A stretch of 64,000 nt of DNA from Siphonodentalium dalli (GCA_032622095.1 CP136061.1:56183762-56247761); one strand, 5' to 3'. Positions 11,388-24,783 are shown, counted from the stretch's first letter. The notes: generated by a model not told the origin, from the sequence alone. Numbers and translations are program-made.

Positions 11388-13142
11388 CAGACTTATATAG
11401 TTTTTGGCACATTTACCTACAGCGAGTGCTTTGGAACCAATTAATTTGGAGAGGTCCAAATGAGCCATGTCCGTTTAATTTCGAAGAAAAGGAATTTCCG
11501 AAGTTTGTAAAGACTTGTGGTCCAATAACTATCATTTGTAAATTGTTTCATGCATTTCATCAATTTGTTCTATTATATCATGTCAAGAAATATAGGCAGG
11601 CATGACTGTCTTTGGGGTACCTAAAAGCTTTATCACTGATATATCTATAGTATTAATATACGCGCCCAGTCAATTGAACTGTCGATCGCGAACTGTTGTT
11701 ATTCAATTGTCATGGAGCCAGGCGGTTTCTGGACGTTCTAAAGCGTGGTTTCTGTCTATGGCTGACACATCGTTGTTATTAAATATCAGACACAAATGTC
11801 TTGACAGAATCGAGACTTGGTCTAACATGTAATTAACTGGGAAGTGAATACAATATGTAATATGCCACGGAAATTGGTAATATCCGCACGTCGAACTCGG
11901 CGTCTGGTCTGCATATATACACTGTATTTATCGCGCAGAAAATAACCGACATGGCTCTTTTGAACCTAAAATTATATATATGTAATTCGATAGGAACGAT
12001 ATAAAGCATATACATGTACGAAAGATTTCTGTCCTAACTCGTCGGTATATATAACGCTGAAATCGTATTTTGATTTGTTCCTTTTCTTGCAGGGTCGTTG
12101 ATTGCTTAAATTTGCGGCGGAAGATTAATTTCAACATATTAGAAAGAATTATCTCAATTCTTGTTGTTGTAAATATTCACAATTTCAATTAGATGAGTAT
12201 CCAGTTCGAACGATTGGGCGAAATGGTATTGGCCGATTTTGCCTATACGAACAAACCATAAAAGAAGTTCATGGCCGCTCAAGTGACTTGAACGTAAACA
12301 AGAAAAGCGAACAACTATGTCATTAAAATCACTTTCCGAATTGGGAAATAAAAATTGGATACTATATGCATTTGACGTCGATTCGTCTGATGCATTGGCG
12401 TTCTGTAATTAACAATTTTATATTACAGGTGAAGCAAGTTATTACTACATACATGTTATTTCGCCAACAATTGGGAGGGAAATTACTGTTTGGCAATGTT
12501 TATTATTACAAAATGTAAATGAAGAGACAACTTTTTACTTTGAACGAACACTCAATTCACTGAGAAATCGGTAAGCAAGGACACATAGTAAATATTGTAG
12601 GTAAATTATTCCCGAGGACAATTGGCTCACGAAATGTTGACCCTTTTCGAATTATTACACTGTGACTCGGACGCTTACATCTTTATCGAGAAATACAAGC
12701 AACGTGTAACTAATGCGTTGTTAGACTTGTCCAATCAGAATTGAGGGAAATGAGAGAGAAAACGATAGGAGTATATGATATAAAACATTCACTATAAATA
12801 CCGTCCCCAGATAAACATTTAATGAGATAATCCATCTTTAAAACAAATCTGTTCGAAATCCGGTTTTTGCGGAACCCGAGATGAGTTGTTGTAGCTCATT
12901 AGTCTAATTTGCTTGCTGATATCTATTGAAAACATGCAACAAAATGTTGAAATTACCAGTGAGACATCTTGGCGCCATTTTCGAGGTTCCGAACCCTGAA
13001 CTTGTCGTAAATTTCAAGTCGTTTCGGTTGGACTATATACATACTGTCGTCGACGATTTCCTGGCGAAAATGACTGGCCTCAAATTATGCATGTCTAAGT
13101 TAATTAACCCATTCTTATGGAATCCTATTAGGGCCACTTGCA
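11388..13142. other. no recognisable gene
   Basis: Mostly unique AT-rich sequence. Near 12820 the phrase 'gataatccatctttaa' recurs at ~51700 and, diverged, at ~52030 and ~9355, so an old dispersed repeat lies here. A 99-codon frame (12926-13225) runs into the next hairpin element and has no recognised motif. Confidence 0.45.
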
Positions 13143-13358
13143 AATGGCGCTTTCGGCGCGCGCCGAAAGCGACAAAAAGTGCGCCATTAGTAACGCGCCG
13201 AAAGCGCCAAAATATGCGATATTAGCGCATGTTTCGGCGCGCCGAAAGCGACAAAATGTGCGCCATTACGGCGGACATTTTGTCGCTTGTGGCGCGCGCC
13301 GAAACAGGCGCTAATGCGCAATTTTTGTCGCTTTCGGTGCGCACCGAAAGCGCCATTA
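13143..13358. mobile_element. GC-rich self-complementary element
   Basis: Starts AATGGCGCTTTCGG and ends CCGAAAGCGCCATT. In ~215 bp it contains five or more copies of ggcgcGCCGAAAGCGaca in alternating orientation, including short perfect palindromes (cgcgcgccgaaagcg). It is strikingly GC/CpG-rich against its AT-rich surroundings. It reads as a TIR element built from subterminal repeats; no coding sequence. Confidence 0.7.
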
Positions 13359-16300
13359 TATAAATGAATATCACTGTATGACTAGTTTTGTTACATGTAT
13401 ATCATTGCATGGTATCTATTTCAGGACCGTCCATTGAAATTTGTCGACGATTAATCCTATAGGGGAGGGGATGTATTGAACTACTTCAAGTTTTAACGCC
13501 AGTTTATTATGAAATTAATACTAAGTAAACAAAAGATTACAACCGCGGTGTCACTAAACAACCGCACACAATTTTGATGAGCGTTCATCCTATTCTAACA
13601 GATCTGAACACACCACAAGAGCACTCTCACGCCATCTCTCAGTTAAATATGCATATTACAGGCAGAGTTTCGGGCTAATTGTTGGGAACCAATTTGCTTT
13701 TTCAATTTAATTCTAGAGTTTAAAATGTTATGATCTGTTATGTGTGAGTTGAGGGTTGCCATCGCGAAGAGATGTTGTTATGTGTAGAATTAGTTTTTCC
13801 ATATATTTTACATATTTTCGGTGATTTAGTGTAACATTGACATGCAATTAGTGTGACATTGGACATAACTCGTGCGCTGATTTCATAGGCATATAGATTA
13901 TATGCATGTTGTTTTCGTGTCACGTGTGGTTTCTGAGACTTTTCGTCGGGGGGGGGGGGGGGGTTACAATCGAAGAACTTTAAATATATGTAATGTGTTG
14001 CTGTAACTGGAAGGTGCATAATCCAAATTAAACATTCCAAGTTGCGCCCCGCGACAGTTGTATTCCCCGAGGTATTCCCCGTTCACACAATAGCAAATTT
14101 GCCTCATATTAACGGGTAATTTGATGAAAGTTGTGTGCTCGAATACCTACGATACAATGACTACAGTCAGTGCAGTATGCATGTTCTCTAACGATTACTG
14201 AATCAAGACATCAGCAAGTGAGTTTATAAATAAAATTTTCCAGAATTCAACATTCAACTTTCTGTCAAGAATAAATCATGATATCACCCTTGCTATTTTA
14301 CAGCCTTAAGAATCGAATAAAATCATTCAATGTATGCATTGGATAGCTAGCTACATGTCTCATAATATGATCCATTGATTCAGGATTGTTATTTTTAGTG
14401 ATCTGTTACACATGTATTTGTATTATTAGTGAATAAAAATAAAGTATAAAGTGAGCTCTTCAACGATTAAATTTCATTTCTCGGACCAAACAAGTTCAAA
14501 CTCTAGAATCTAAATAAAAAGCGAAGTAGGTTTTATGCAAATTAGCCTGGAACCAAGTCTGAGTGAAACCCAGACTATTGAACTAACTACGCGTTCGATA
14601 GTCTGAACCATATCAACACTATTTGTTGTTGAGTCGTTTCCGGCCGAAGGCCGGGTAGGGTGGTCGGACTGCAGGGTGCAAGTCCCTTCACCCTTCCTTG
14701 TTTTTTTCCGATGAAAATCGAACATTTTGGCTGTCGTAGGTGCTGTGGTTGGAGGCAAGGCGGCGAAAACGTGGTGGAGGAGTCTTAGCGGCGGTTGTTT
14801 TGTTTCTTTCTATTTCTCTTTCTCTTTTTTGGCGGTGGTTCAACACTATACCGATTACCGACGTTATAAATAGCTTTCCGCCAGCCACGCCCGCAATATG
14901 ACGTATAACCACACACATTTCACATATATATTATCAACATTGACAGCTATCTACTTTCAGCTTCGTTTTCGCGAATAACAAATTCGGTGCTAATTGTTGA
15001 AATTCTTGGAAATATTTAACTATATTCCACTTGTTAGGTAATATGGGTCAATTAAGGACTCTTTATATACGATGTTTACTGTTTAGTTAGTTATCGCAAT
15101 CTCTAAGTTTGTAACACCTGTGTCAAATTATCCACGTGAAAGAGAAAATCTATTGCGCCATTATTAGCTATGCTGTGGGTTTACTGGAATCGAAGTCGCT
15201 GAAGTAATTCCGAAAATCTTTTTGATTGGCTTAATCTTTTAAATGTGGAATGGTGATTGGCTGACACCGTCGTAATGCTTCTTGTGAGTAACGGGATTCC
15301 CTGCTATTTGTTTCAGACTGTTGACGCTAGTTCAATAGTATGGCTTTGACTCAGACTGTCTGAAATACTGAATACATTATAACCCGCTGATAACCGGGTA
15401 CTCGTTGGATACTTAACAAATAAGTTCATCAAATAGCTTTAAGTCAAATAAATGAATGAATGGGAATCCTGTTTCTGCACATCTTTTATCAAAATACCCT
15501 TCCAGATGGAATTAGCAAGCCTAATTTAAGCTATTATAATATATACTTGTATAATTGAATGGGACAGTACACATGTTGACTCTTTAATTAAAGAAGGTAA
15601 CATATAATACTGAAACGAGACATTACACCAACAAATAAATCACTCAATAACACCGAACTTCAATAATCCGGTGGTGTGCTTATTTTCAACAACAAAAAAA
15701 CTGATTCCCGCGTTTTCCGTCCAATCGAATGTGGATAACCACACATATTTAGATGGTGTAACACTAGTTCGTGGTGTGTTAGATCTGTGAGATTTTCTAC
15801 ATATCATTATGACTGCCAACCTTCCAAAATATGAGAGAGGTGGCGTCACGAAATGTGAAGAGGGCGCACGGAACATCCGTGTCATGTACACGCAAGAGAG
15901 ATCACACACACACATATATATGAGTAAATACATATAAAATGAACGCCAGCGAAGCCAAATTCACAAACACGTGTGAACAAAATTATGTTTAATTTATTGC
16001 AAAAATAGTCCGGTTCAGATTGACCCCTCGTAACTTTTTACCCATGGAACTATAATATTAAGTGATCAATGGCGCGAAAGATCATCCAATGACAATTCGA
16101 TTACTGCTAAAGTGAAACGAATCAAGTTAAGATATTCACGACATGTTCCAGTGAATGGTAGGCACGTGCATAACATATATACCACAGCGGTTCTACACCA
16201 TAATATGTGTCCCGTTCCGCTACCTCAATGCGTTCCAGATATCTCTACAATTGTCGATAATGTGAGAGGCCGGTTTAAGGGCCATTTACATATTGGTGGT

Positions 16301-16397
16301 CCAATTGAAGGAATTGTCCGCCGTCGCACAAAAATCGTTAAAGATGGGCTATCTCTTCCGGACCACAATTACAACAAAACATTATAAAACACTCGAT
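13359..16397. other. no recognisable gene
   Basis: AT-rich sequence with one poly-G run (~13948-13963). Open frames at 13738-14040 and 15640-15933 (minus) and 16112-16387 (plus, 91 codons from an ATG) show no motif I recognise and are treated as chance. Confidence 0.4.
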
Positions 16398-16670
16398 TTA
16401 ACCCTTTCAGTGCCAAGTCCGATTTTTGTATCAACCCACATTTCCTTGATCATTTTTCAAATTTATTGATTATAATAATGTGATATATTGATGGAAAGAG
16501 CTCTTGATCATTTTTCAAATTTATTGATTATAATAATGTGATACATTGATGGAAAGAGCTCTAAAAGCTCTTTCCATCAATATATCACATTATTATAATC
16601 AATAAATTTGAAAAATGATCAAGGAAATGTGGGTTGATACAAAAATCGGACTTGGCACTGAAAGGGTTAA
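16398..16670. mobile_element. TTAA MITE, family CCCTTTCAGTGCCAAGTC
   Basis: TTAA at 16398-16401 and 16667-16670. The termini (CCCTTTCAGTGCCAAGTCCG ... and its inverse) are perfect over more than 40 bp. The interior is a direct duplication of a ~70-bp block (gatcatttttcaaatttatt...) followed by the same block inverted, which makes almost the whole 265 bp a foldback. High arm identity suggests recent insertion. Confidence 0.9.
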
Positions 16671-16766
16671 AGACAACAACTACCTTTTTCTGTGAATAAA
16701 ACACAACCAAACTGAATATTGTGTTTAGTATTTGTCTGTATAAAGGCATAATAATTATAAAGTGGT

Positions 16767-17093
16767 TTATTCTTGCAAAATATCTGCACAAAATATCGAA
16801 GGAAATTTGTGATTTGGTTTTCCGATTCTTTTATCAACACAAAAGTCTAAACGCACATGGACGACATCGTCAATAAATTCACCATCTGGGGACCTCATTC
16901 TGCAAATGGTGGTAACTGACAGCGCCTGACGTTGAAAGTTATAAGTTATTCTTATAAACATTCCTAATAAATGTATTAAAGCAGTCGTAACATGTACTAT
17001 ACTCAGAAGAGGAGTCCGCGTCTCTATGTTTTCCCGCAATACTTTATAAATGAGACAGCACACATAATTCAGCAAGAAGAAAGGACACAACAT
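16767..17093 (-). other. unrecognised 108-codon open frame
   Basis: Open frame on the minus strand. Its last ~45 codons (MRSPDGEFIDDVVHVRLDFC ...) follow an acceptor-like site ('ccaccatttgcag') and have a protein-like composition, so a terminal exon is conceivable. I recognise no family, and there is no partner exon in view. Chance is the default explanation. Confidence 0.12.
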
Positions 17094-17961
17094 ACCCCAG
17101 TCGACATAAATTTCGACTCAGTATATCATATAAATTCATCTGAGTCGGAAAGCTATTTCCAGACTTGGGGATATACCAGGAAATTCCTTGTTTTGATTGG
17201 AAGCGGTACCAGAAACCGCTAACCCCGATTGGCTAACCGATAACAGCTGCGCGTGTCCCGTAAAAATAACTCAGGTGTCATCTGTATACGGCGAACGCAA
17301 TAGTCATTTAACTCGGTCATGTGGCACTGATTTAAAGTTAGTTTTAATAGTCGTATTGATTTTGACCAGCTGCTTTATTAAAGAAAAAAACTTTTGACAA
17401 ATGGCATGATTCTGATCGGCGGCGAAATAACCGATCCCGATATTCAGTGTTCTGTACTAGTAAATCTCTGCCTCTCGTAACATTCCAATACAACCGCATA
17501 AATTATTCCTTATTTGGAATGTCTGTGACATCAGTATGACGTCACGATATTGGGGGAAGTCCAGTGTTCTGGAAATGGGTTTTTACATGAATTCGTGTCG
17601 ACGTAATATTATAATTATTACGGAGATGTTTACGTCGACTGAACATATCCCCGAATGCAATCCGCATAAACCTCGGATAGGTAATTAAAAGAAACGATTG
17701 GTAAAGTACGGAGCGAATTGTGATTCACCAAGTACATTTTGGCTGAACATCTTAACTTCGTTTACAAGGGTATATTATGATACCCGCTCTTCCCAATTAC
17801 ATATCTATTTTGAGCCACACTCGTTCCAAATAAAATTTCGCTTAAAACAAACAAATTTGAAAACTAAACTTTCATCGTAGTCTGGTTTTGTTTATACACA
17901 ATGACGCAACGATGTTTCGACCAATATACAACCCTGTTACAAATGTATGTAAAACAATATG

Positions 17962-18291
17962 TTAAAGGGGGACTGAACCCTAAATCCGACCAGTTATGGG
18001 ACCATCTCTATTTATGTTCAACAGAAAATATCCAACAATTGAATGAATTTCAGCCATTGATAAGTGCAAAATACATGCATGCACTCTCTGAACGATGCAA
18101 ATAACATGGTAATTATAATGAAAATGAATTATGAAGTTTATTCAAAATGTTGTTTGCATCGTTCATAGAGCACATGAGTATATTTTGCACTAATCTATGG
18201 CTCAAATTAATTCATTTGTTGCATATATTCTGTTGAGTATAAAATGAGATGTTCACACAATAGCGGGATTTAGTGTACAACTCACCTTTAA
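17962..18291. mobile_element. TTAA-flanked MITE, family 'TTAAAGGGG' (copy 3)
   Basis: TTAA at 17962-17965 and 18288-18291, inverted ends AGGGGGACTGAACCC / GTGTACAACTCACCT (diverged). The palindromic interior is shared with 6298-6661 ('tgcatcgttcatagagcaca', 'atggctcaaattaattcatt'). Confidence 0.8.
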
Positions 18292-18654
18292 ACGATATCA
18301 TGGGGAAATTACTACGGCTACGGGCGCTAGAGGTAGTGTGAAAATCATTTACACATGGGCTGCGGACAAGTGTGAAATCTCAATATAAATAGACAATACA
18401 CATGATTGTTACACCTGTACATAAATACATATATACAGCCATAGCTGATGATGTTGGTAATAACATCATTAACATAAGCTATGACGAAATTTATAGCGAC
18501 CATAACATTAATGTACAACACTGCACGTTATCCGTCGAATCTGTTGCCCGTGATGCTTGTAACTTGTAACATGTTTTGCTATTGTTTTTTTTTTATAGAT
18601 ATTCGTTCGGCGGCAAAAGTAATTCGGTGCTCCAAAGGCGAGTATAGATTTTGT

Positions 18655-18745
18655 TAGTAGGTGGCTCAGTTGGTAAAATGCATGGATTAGTTGGCCAGCA
18701 TAAGTCGCCCAGCGATGGCGAAGCTGGTTCGAAGCCCGATAAGTG
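18655..18745 (+). ncRNA. tRNA-derived SINE head (candidate)
   Basis: A pol III box A-like TGGCTCAGTTGGTA (18662-18675) is followed 49 nt later by a box B-like GGTTCGAAGCC (18726-18736). Both match tRNA internal promoters, but the stretch between does not fold into a clean tRNA cloverleaf, so this is more likely the head of a tRNA-derived SINE than a functional tRNA gene. A possible body extends to ~18880; no A-rich or microsatellite tail is evident. Confidence 0.5.
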
Positions 18746-19093
18746 CAGATTTGTGATCCACGCATAGGGAATGTGATCTGATTTGTGCATCTGGTCAAAT
18801 GTGTCAGTCGCATTCCAGATGATCGAACGCGAATGTGTTGTTGCAATATCCAAGTGAGCCAGGTGACTTGGTAATAGCATGACACGTCACAAGTTACACG
18901 TATACAACGCGTAATCGAACCAATGTTGACATTGAAACATCAGTCATATTCACCAGGCGATTTAATACTATTGGTGGTTTATATCGGTGAGACTCACCAT
19001 CCAGGGTATCTGTGATCACAGTTCACGGTGAGAAAGAGGCGCTAAACTTATTTGTCCAATTCGATTTAACGATACTTCTAATCACTCGTGGCC

Positions 19094-19275
19094 ATATTGG
19101 ATCCATTCAGTCCCGTTCCGTTGTTTTAGTGCTACAGTTCAAAGTTCTGGAGTAGCATTTCCATATATGGAGCTTTTGAATATTCATGACTTCGATATAT
19201 GGAAATGCTATACTCCAGAACTTTGACATACACTGTAGCATTAAACCACGGAACGGGGCTGGATGTATCCAATAT
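19094..19275. mobile_element. palindromic MITE
   Basis: Arms of ~85 bp (atattggatccattcagtcc ... and its inverse ending ggatgtatccaatatt) around a short centre. Shared blocks include 'caaagttctggagta' and 'gcatttccatatat'. The arms carry a few indels. Confidence 0.8.
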
Positions 19276-19352
19276 TACCGCGACTCAGTGTGAAGGCGTA
19301 TAGCGGCGATCCCACGTGATATTATCACGGCCAACGAGGACCACATATACGC

Positions 19353-20885
19353 ACCGTGTATAAACCGTACAAACAACTGATCGGAAGTTAATGTCGCCGA
19401 GGCGAGACAATTCCATTTTTAGATCAAAATATTGCAGAATGACAAGAATAACAACATAAAACAAGTTTTCTGACTGAATGGACGGATTGCCAACAACTAT
19501 AAACGTAAATATATATTGTGCACACACAGGCGTGCTCCATTTGAGCGAGCGACTCTTTTTTTTATAGATAAAAACGGTCTTCGTTCACTTCGCAAAAATA
19601 TTTTTCTCGTAAAATTTCCCTCTTCAATTAAATGTCATGTTAACACATACACATCATCGGTTGGAAATCCCACTATATTGCAACGGAAAGGCCGTTATGT
19701 TTGCAGAATAAATTTACATTACCTTGGCTCAGGTGTGTTCACAATCTGAAAATAGAGACTATTTATTTTGACACCCCACTCGTCAGTCACTGTATATATG
19801 TCTGGTTGCTTAAGTTGCTGATCACTAGATGTCGAAAATATGTACGTCAAGTTGTGATGATGGGATTTGTGTACACAGACGAAAAAATTAACTAGGATTC
19901 CATATACACGTTCCACCTCCCACTTCTTCAAAACCGTTACTTCGTAAAAAACACTTCATCAAATATTTCCGTTATTTCGTCAAAAACACTTCTTCAAAAT
20001 ATCTCCGTTATTTCGTCAAAAACACTTCTTCAAATATCTCCATAAATAAATAGTCATGCACACATGGACTTGATAATATGGGAGCGCTATCTGTCGCCCC
20101 CCCCCCAATTTCTTGGGTCTAAAAGCTTCAGATTCCATACTTGACACTATATATTATCATGCATTCCCGACTGAAATTTAGCCCACATTTGGAAATGTTC
20201 AATATGAAACTACTAGATCGATTTACCAATGGGGAGAGGGGGGGGGGGGGGTAAATAATTTTCTCCAATCACTTGCCAGTGAGTCCCAGTCGGAAAATTC
20301 CAACCCAAACTACAGCTACACACATTACTTGGAGATCCAAACAATGCATGCAGCTAATATCTACCCACAACTACCAACTACTGTGGTGCAACTCGAAGCT
20401 CACACTTGTTGGTCTTTTCGGGACTGGCCATCCGGAATGGTGATGCCCAAGGAGGCACACCCAGTCACGACCCCTTAGCAACATCACTGCACATATAACG
20501 TAAATAATGTCAATATAAGTTGCAAACATAACGGCCTTTCCGTTGCAATATAGTGGGATGTCTGACAGATGCTGTATATGTGTTAAAATTACCTTTGAAG
20601 AGGGCATTTTTTTGCGAGAAAATGATTTTCTGAAGTGATCAAAGGCCGTCTTTTCTACAAAGAGTCGTTCACTGAAATGGAGCCTCGTTGCGATCAGCAA
20701 ATGTGCAGGTACAATATATACTTACGTTTATAGTTGTTGGTAATCCGTCTATTCAGTCATAAAACTTGTTTTATGTTGTTATTCTTGTTATTCTGCAATC
20801 TTTTGATCTAAAAATAGTATTGTCTCGCCTCGTCGACAGCATCTTCCGATCAGTTGTTTGTACGGTTATACACTGTGATACGGTG
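19353..20885. mobile_element. 1.5-kb inverted-repeat element
   Basis: Arms of ~385 bp: 19353-19735 and, inverted, 20495-20885. They share blocks such as 'ccgtacaaacaactgatcgg', 'gtcgacgaggcgagacaa' and 'cactatattgcaacggaaag'. The two arms can be translated into related peptides (19516-19749 plus; 20700-20500 minus), each with LRK/FRK followed by PSS, but the reading frames diverge. The ~750-bp centre contains C- and G-runs and nothing coding. Superfamily unknown. Confidence 0.65.
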
Positions 20886-21258
20886 ACCGCTTTACCTCTA
20901 TGACATAAACCCGCTGGTTTATAAAACTGGGCTGGTCAATATGAATGCAAATGCTTAGCAACAACTATGCATCTTCTATCTTTCGTGCTACACACTTATG
21001 TATCTGGTGTTCAAATGAAGAGGAAAGAATCGCTACTGTTGGAAACAAGATGATAACAAAAAAACAATAAATCATGGGTATAAACAGATGCAACGCGATA
21101 TGAATTTAAATTTCTTTGGATATTGCTCTATCACTTTATGTTTTATCACCTTTATTGGCACGTGCACATTCGCGCGCCTGAGCAACTAGTCATGTTCACA
21201 TGGCAATTTTGAGGATCCCGCATGACGGCAGATTCGTGATGAAGCATTAAATATCATG
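20886..21258. other. no recognisable feature
   Basis: Unique AT-rich sequence without long open frames. Confidence 0.5.
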
Positions 21259-21259
21259 T

Positions 21260-21562
21260 GCCGGTGCATTCTCTTATATATAAGCGAGTCTCCCAAAGGA
21301 TCCTCGCATATATAAGAGAATTCGCCGACTTACAATGTCACTGTGAATATTGTTAGGTCAATGTATTCTCGTAAATATGCGAGGCTCCCTATGGTAAACT
21401 CGCATATATAAGAGAATGCATTGGTACCGGGTTATACAATTTTGTAATAAAGGGTTACAACATGACTTCAGTCATAAATTCATTTGCATTAGGCCAATGT
21501 ATTCTCTTATATATATGCTATGCGCTCTATGGGAGACTCGCATATATAAGAGAATGCATTGA
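21260..21562. repeat. three loose palindrome modules (4, 5 and 6 of 10)
   Basis: Modules at ~21260-21328, 21356-21425 and 21492-21562 all fit the plan 'gcattctcttatatatgcgag-loop-inverse' but are more diverged than those inside TTAA MITEs. Loops read 'tctcccaaaggatcc', 'gctccctatggtaaac' and 'gcgctctatgggagac'. No complete MITE ends flank them, though 'caggg' or 'accggg' follows two of them, as in the intact elements. Confidence 0.8.
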
Positions 21563-23404
21563 CACAGGGTTTTCACAGAATTTCAGGAAGCTCCAGTCAT
21601 GGAAGGTTTAGCTTTGCAATGTGGTGCATGCAAGTTAGAACAAATGAATCTGCGAGAAGGTCTGACGATCACCTGCACCATCTGACCGCTGGTATACATG
21701 GCAGCGACTAATGTTTGAAGATAGAAATTATCAATCTAAAATTATCGGTTTTCGTTGATTCGTTCGAATTCGCCATAAACTTCCCAAAAAAATGATGTTT
21801 TGAGAAAAATAACGGCATTCTTCACAAAAGCGAGTTTTAACTGCATGGACCTACATAATAATTGCAATTAAACAGAACACGTTGACCAGCCGCGAGAATG
21901 TACAGCTTGAAGTGTAATGATAGCATGGTAATAACTATGTACACAAACTTTGATACAACCTGATAAATGGTAGGTACATTTATAAATTTTACAAACAAAA
22001 TATAGTATCGCCGTTATCCAAGTACAGTGACATATCAACTGTATTTTATGTAAGACGACATGGCAATTACCGTTCATATACATGCATGCACGTTAATAAA
22101 TTAGGTACAATAAGCATTACATCTTTGGGGTAAGAATTTGGCGCGAAATTATGTTCGGAATAACTTCTATAAACTTTGTTTGCCTTTTCCTCTGATCGAC
22201 TCTGTATGGTAAGTGCTTAATATGCACGGACAATATGTTACATGACCACTCTGTTCTCAAGCTTTAGATTTTGTATAATTTGATTACCATAATGTTAGCC
22301 TCACAAAGCGCTGACATAAACGCCTCGTTCCAAACTTCTGTTTATTTTGGAGTCTTATCTACCCTAACAGAATAACACAATGTACAGTTGTGAAATTATT
22401 GTTCAATTGTGTGTGGATGCAAGCATGGCTTATTGACCATCCCCACGATACGACATTATACCGGAACCTGTTTGTGAATTGAATGATTTTCACAAACGAA
22501 CAAGACGTAGACGTATATGAACCTAGATATAATTTATTAGGCCTTGTGTTTGAGCCTCCTCCATCGGTGCTGGTGGCACGTCATCCAGGTGCTCAAAACA
22601 TTCACCAATCAATCAATCAATCAACTGATATCCGCATGCTTATAACATGATTGTTAAGAGCTAGGGAGGTCGATTGACAAATTTGGAATGTGTATTCCAT
22701 CCAAATCTCCAGAGCAAACGTTATATGAACCATTTGTCCGGGAACTAAACAGGCATATAATTAAGCCATACCATTTAAATGGCGAATGGGCTAGGTAAAT
22801 TATCAATGTTCGCAATACATTTATTTTTGTGAATATTTTTCTGGAGTGACAAATTTTTATTTATTTTTCAAAAGTAGGTCTAATTAATAAAAAAAATAAC
22901 AGTCAAATGGAACAAGTTCCAAGTCGACTCGCCATATATATAGTTATTAATTCAAATATTGCAACAAATTCCATATGGAAACATTTGTGAGATTTGCATG
23001 GAAATCCACATTCAAAACTGGCCATTTCACCTTCTCCCAAATTCCCATATAATCAATGCATGCTTTGGAAATATAATGGATGTAGAGTCGCAAATGCGCG
23101 CAGATAGCGGCACAGGCAAGTGAGAAGTGCCAAAGTTTGGGGTATGTTATTGCATTGGACATACAAAATATACCACATGTAATTAACCGTGCATAGAATA
23201 TATCAAATAGACATAAGCCAAATATTAGCCAATATATTAGAATAACGCGATTTAAACACAACACACACATACTCGGTAAATGTCAACCTTTCGTCCCGGT
23301 CAATCGCGAATCAAGCGTCACCAAATTCATATCATAAACATAATTTGTTTTATACATGACCTATTAAATCAAGATACATAATTCAATAACAACGCATATA
23401 GCAT
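21563..23404. other. no recognisable gene; possible SINE/LINE 3' tail at ~22550-22625
   Basis: AT-rich, apparently unique. Around 22550-22625 a stretch (ggtgctcaaaacattcacc followed by four CAAT units) looks like the 3' end and short tandem tail of a non-LTR element or SINE. A hydrophobic 107-codon minus frame at 22947-23270 is probably chance. Confidence 0.4.
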
Positions 23405-23905
23405 ATGATGGTCCATATGTTGTGGCTTAGCGAAATCGCCATATATACTCATCTGAAGAAAAAAATTGTATATAACATACAATGGCCCATGTTGTGGGCT
23501 ATATATCGGATTCAACATATGCATTCATATGATAATGCATCTAATTCCAAATGGTCCATATATGTTGTGGCCATTTGTAATAAAAATATTATACTTGATA
23601 ATGTTTATAACATGCAATGGTCCATATTCTGTCGGAATAATCATACATTCGATAATGTATAGAAAATACACTGACCAGGAGGTTGTGGCTGTCATATTCC
23701 ACACCTGATTGTAAATAACAATAAATGGTCCAATATGTGATGTCATACGAAATCAACATATCTCTTGATAATATGTAGAACATATAACGGCCCCTATTTT
23801 GCGGCCTACCCGAATCAGCATATACAATTGGTAATGTAGATAACAACAAATGTTCCATATATTGTGACCTACCAGATTCAACAATATATACACATATTTA
23901 CAATT
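23405..23905 (+). repeat. ~60-75-bp minisatellite
   Basis: About eight diverged units beginning near 23407, 23482, 23549, 23615, 23667, 23724, 23785 and 23848. The pattern is aatggtccatat-ttgtggcctaccgaatcaacatatac-cttgataatgt-tataacata. Related fragments reappear at 24475-24560, so the array has been broken up by other sequence. Confidence 0.8.
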
Positions 23906-24192
23906 TTACATACACTTGATATTGCTTCCCCTTATCCCGGGGTGTTACGATAGACATGTCAACCAAGCCAATGTGTTCATAAACAAACGAATCACATTAA
24001 CGGCCATTTTTCATCCGGCATAATCCAATGAACCACTTTGACCGTCATGTTTTGTCCGTCACAATCAAATAACCCCAATCGGTTCCGGAAATAACCGGAT
24101 ATGGTCGGACATGGACGATCCGTAGACTGCATGGTTATTCATCACGATTGGATTGGGAATTTCGTCAAAAGGAATCGGCGTTGGACTAAATT

Positions 24193-24286
24193 GTATGATG
24201 AGTGGATAAGATTACTAGTAGTCACTCCCCAGATTCCGTGTATGATGAGTGGATAAGATTACTAGTAGTCACTCCCCAGATTCCGT
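24193..24286 (+). repeat. perfect 47-bp tandem duplication
   Basis: 24193-24239 and 24240-24286 are identical (gtatgatgagtggataagat...), so the duplication is very recent or an assembly artefact. Confidence 0.95.
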
Positions 24287-24683
24287 TGAGGTTGATTCAA
24301 TAGTGGGAATGAGATACACATCGTAATTTGTTCAAGTTTGTAAATATAAGTAATATCGGCGGTTTCAAAGCGGTCATGATGAGTTTCATGCATTTTGCTG
24401 AAATTCACTAGCAGTCAAAATTCCATGACCATATTGAATCCGGCGTTAATTTCTTATTTGAATAATAAAGAATATAACACCTGTGCAATAGTCCACACGT
24501 TGTGTGCTACCCTAAATCAACACTTGATAATGCATATTACATTCATTGAAAGATCTTTGTGAATGTCGTGACCATCCATACATAATGGACCTTCTTGAAA
24601 TCAATAGAAATATAACAAATCGTCATACATTCATCATTCAGTTAACAGTTATCGGGGAAACCCTTTGTCGAAATAATACAGTA

Positions 24684-24783
24684 NNNNNNNNNNNNNNNNN
24701 NNNNNNNNNNNNNNNNNNNNNNNNNNNNNNNNNNNNNNNNNNNNNNNNNNNNNNNNNNNNNNNNNNNNNNNNNNNNNNNNNNN
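24684..24783. other. assembly gap (100 N)
   Basis: A run of exactly 100 N, the usual placeholder for a gap of unknown size. It falls in the LINE-C ORF2 between the endonuclease/linker and the expected reverse transcriptase. Confidence 1.

Noticed and set aside
22947-23270. 107-codon hydrophobic minus frame
   Set aside because: No start context, no homologous frame elsewhere, AT-rich region where hydrophobic frames arise by chance.
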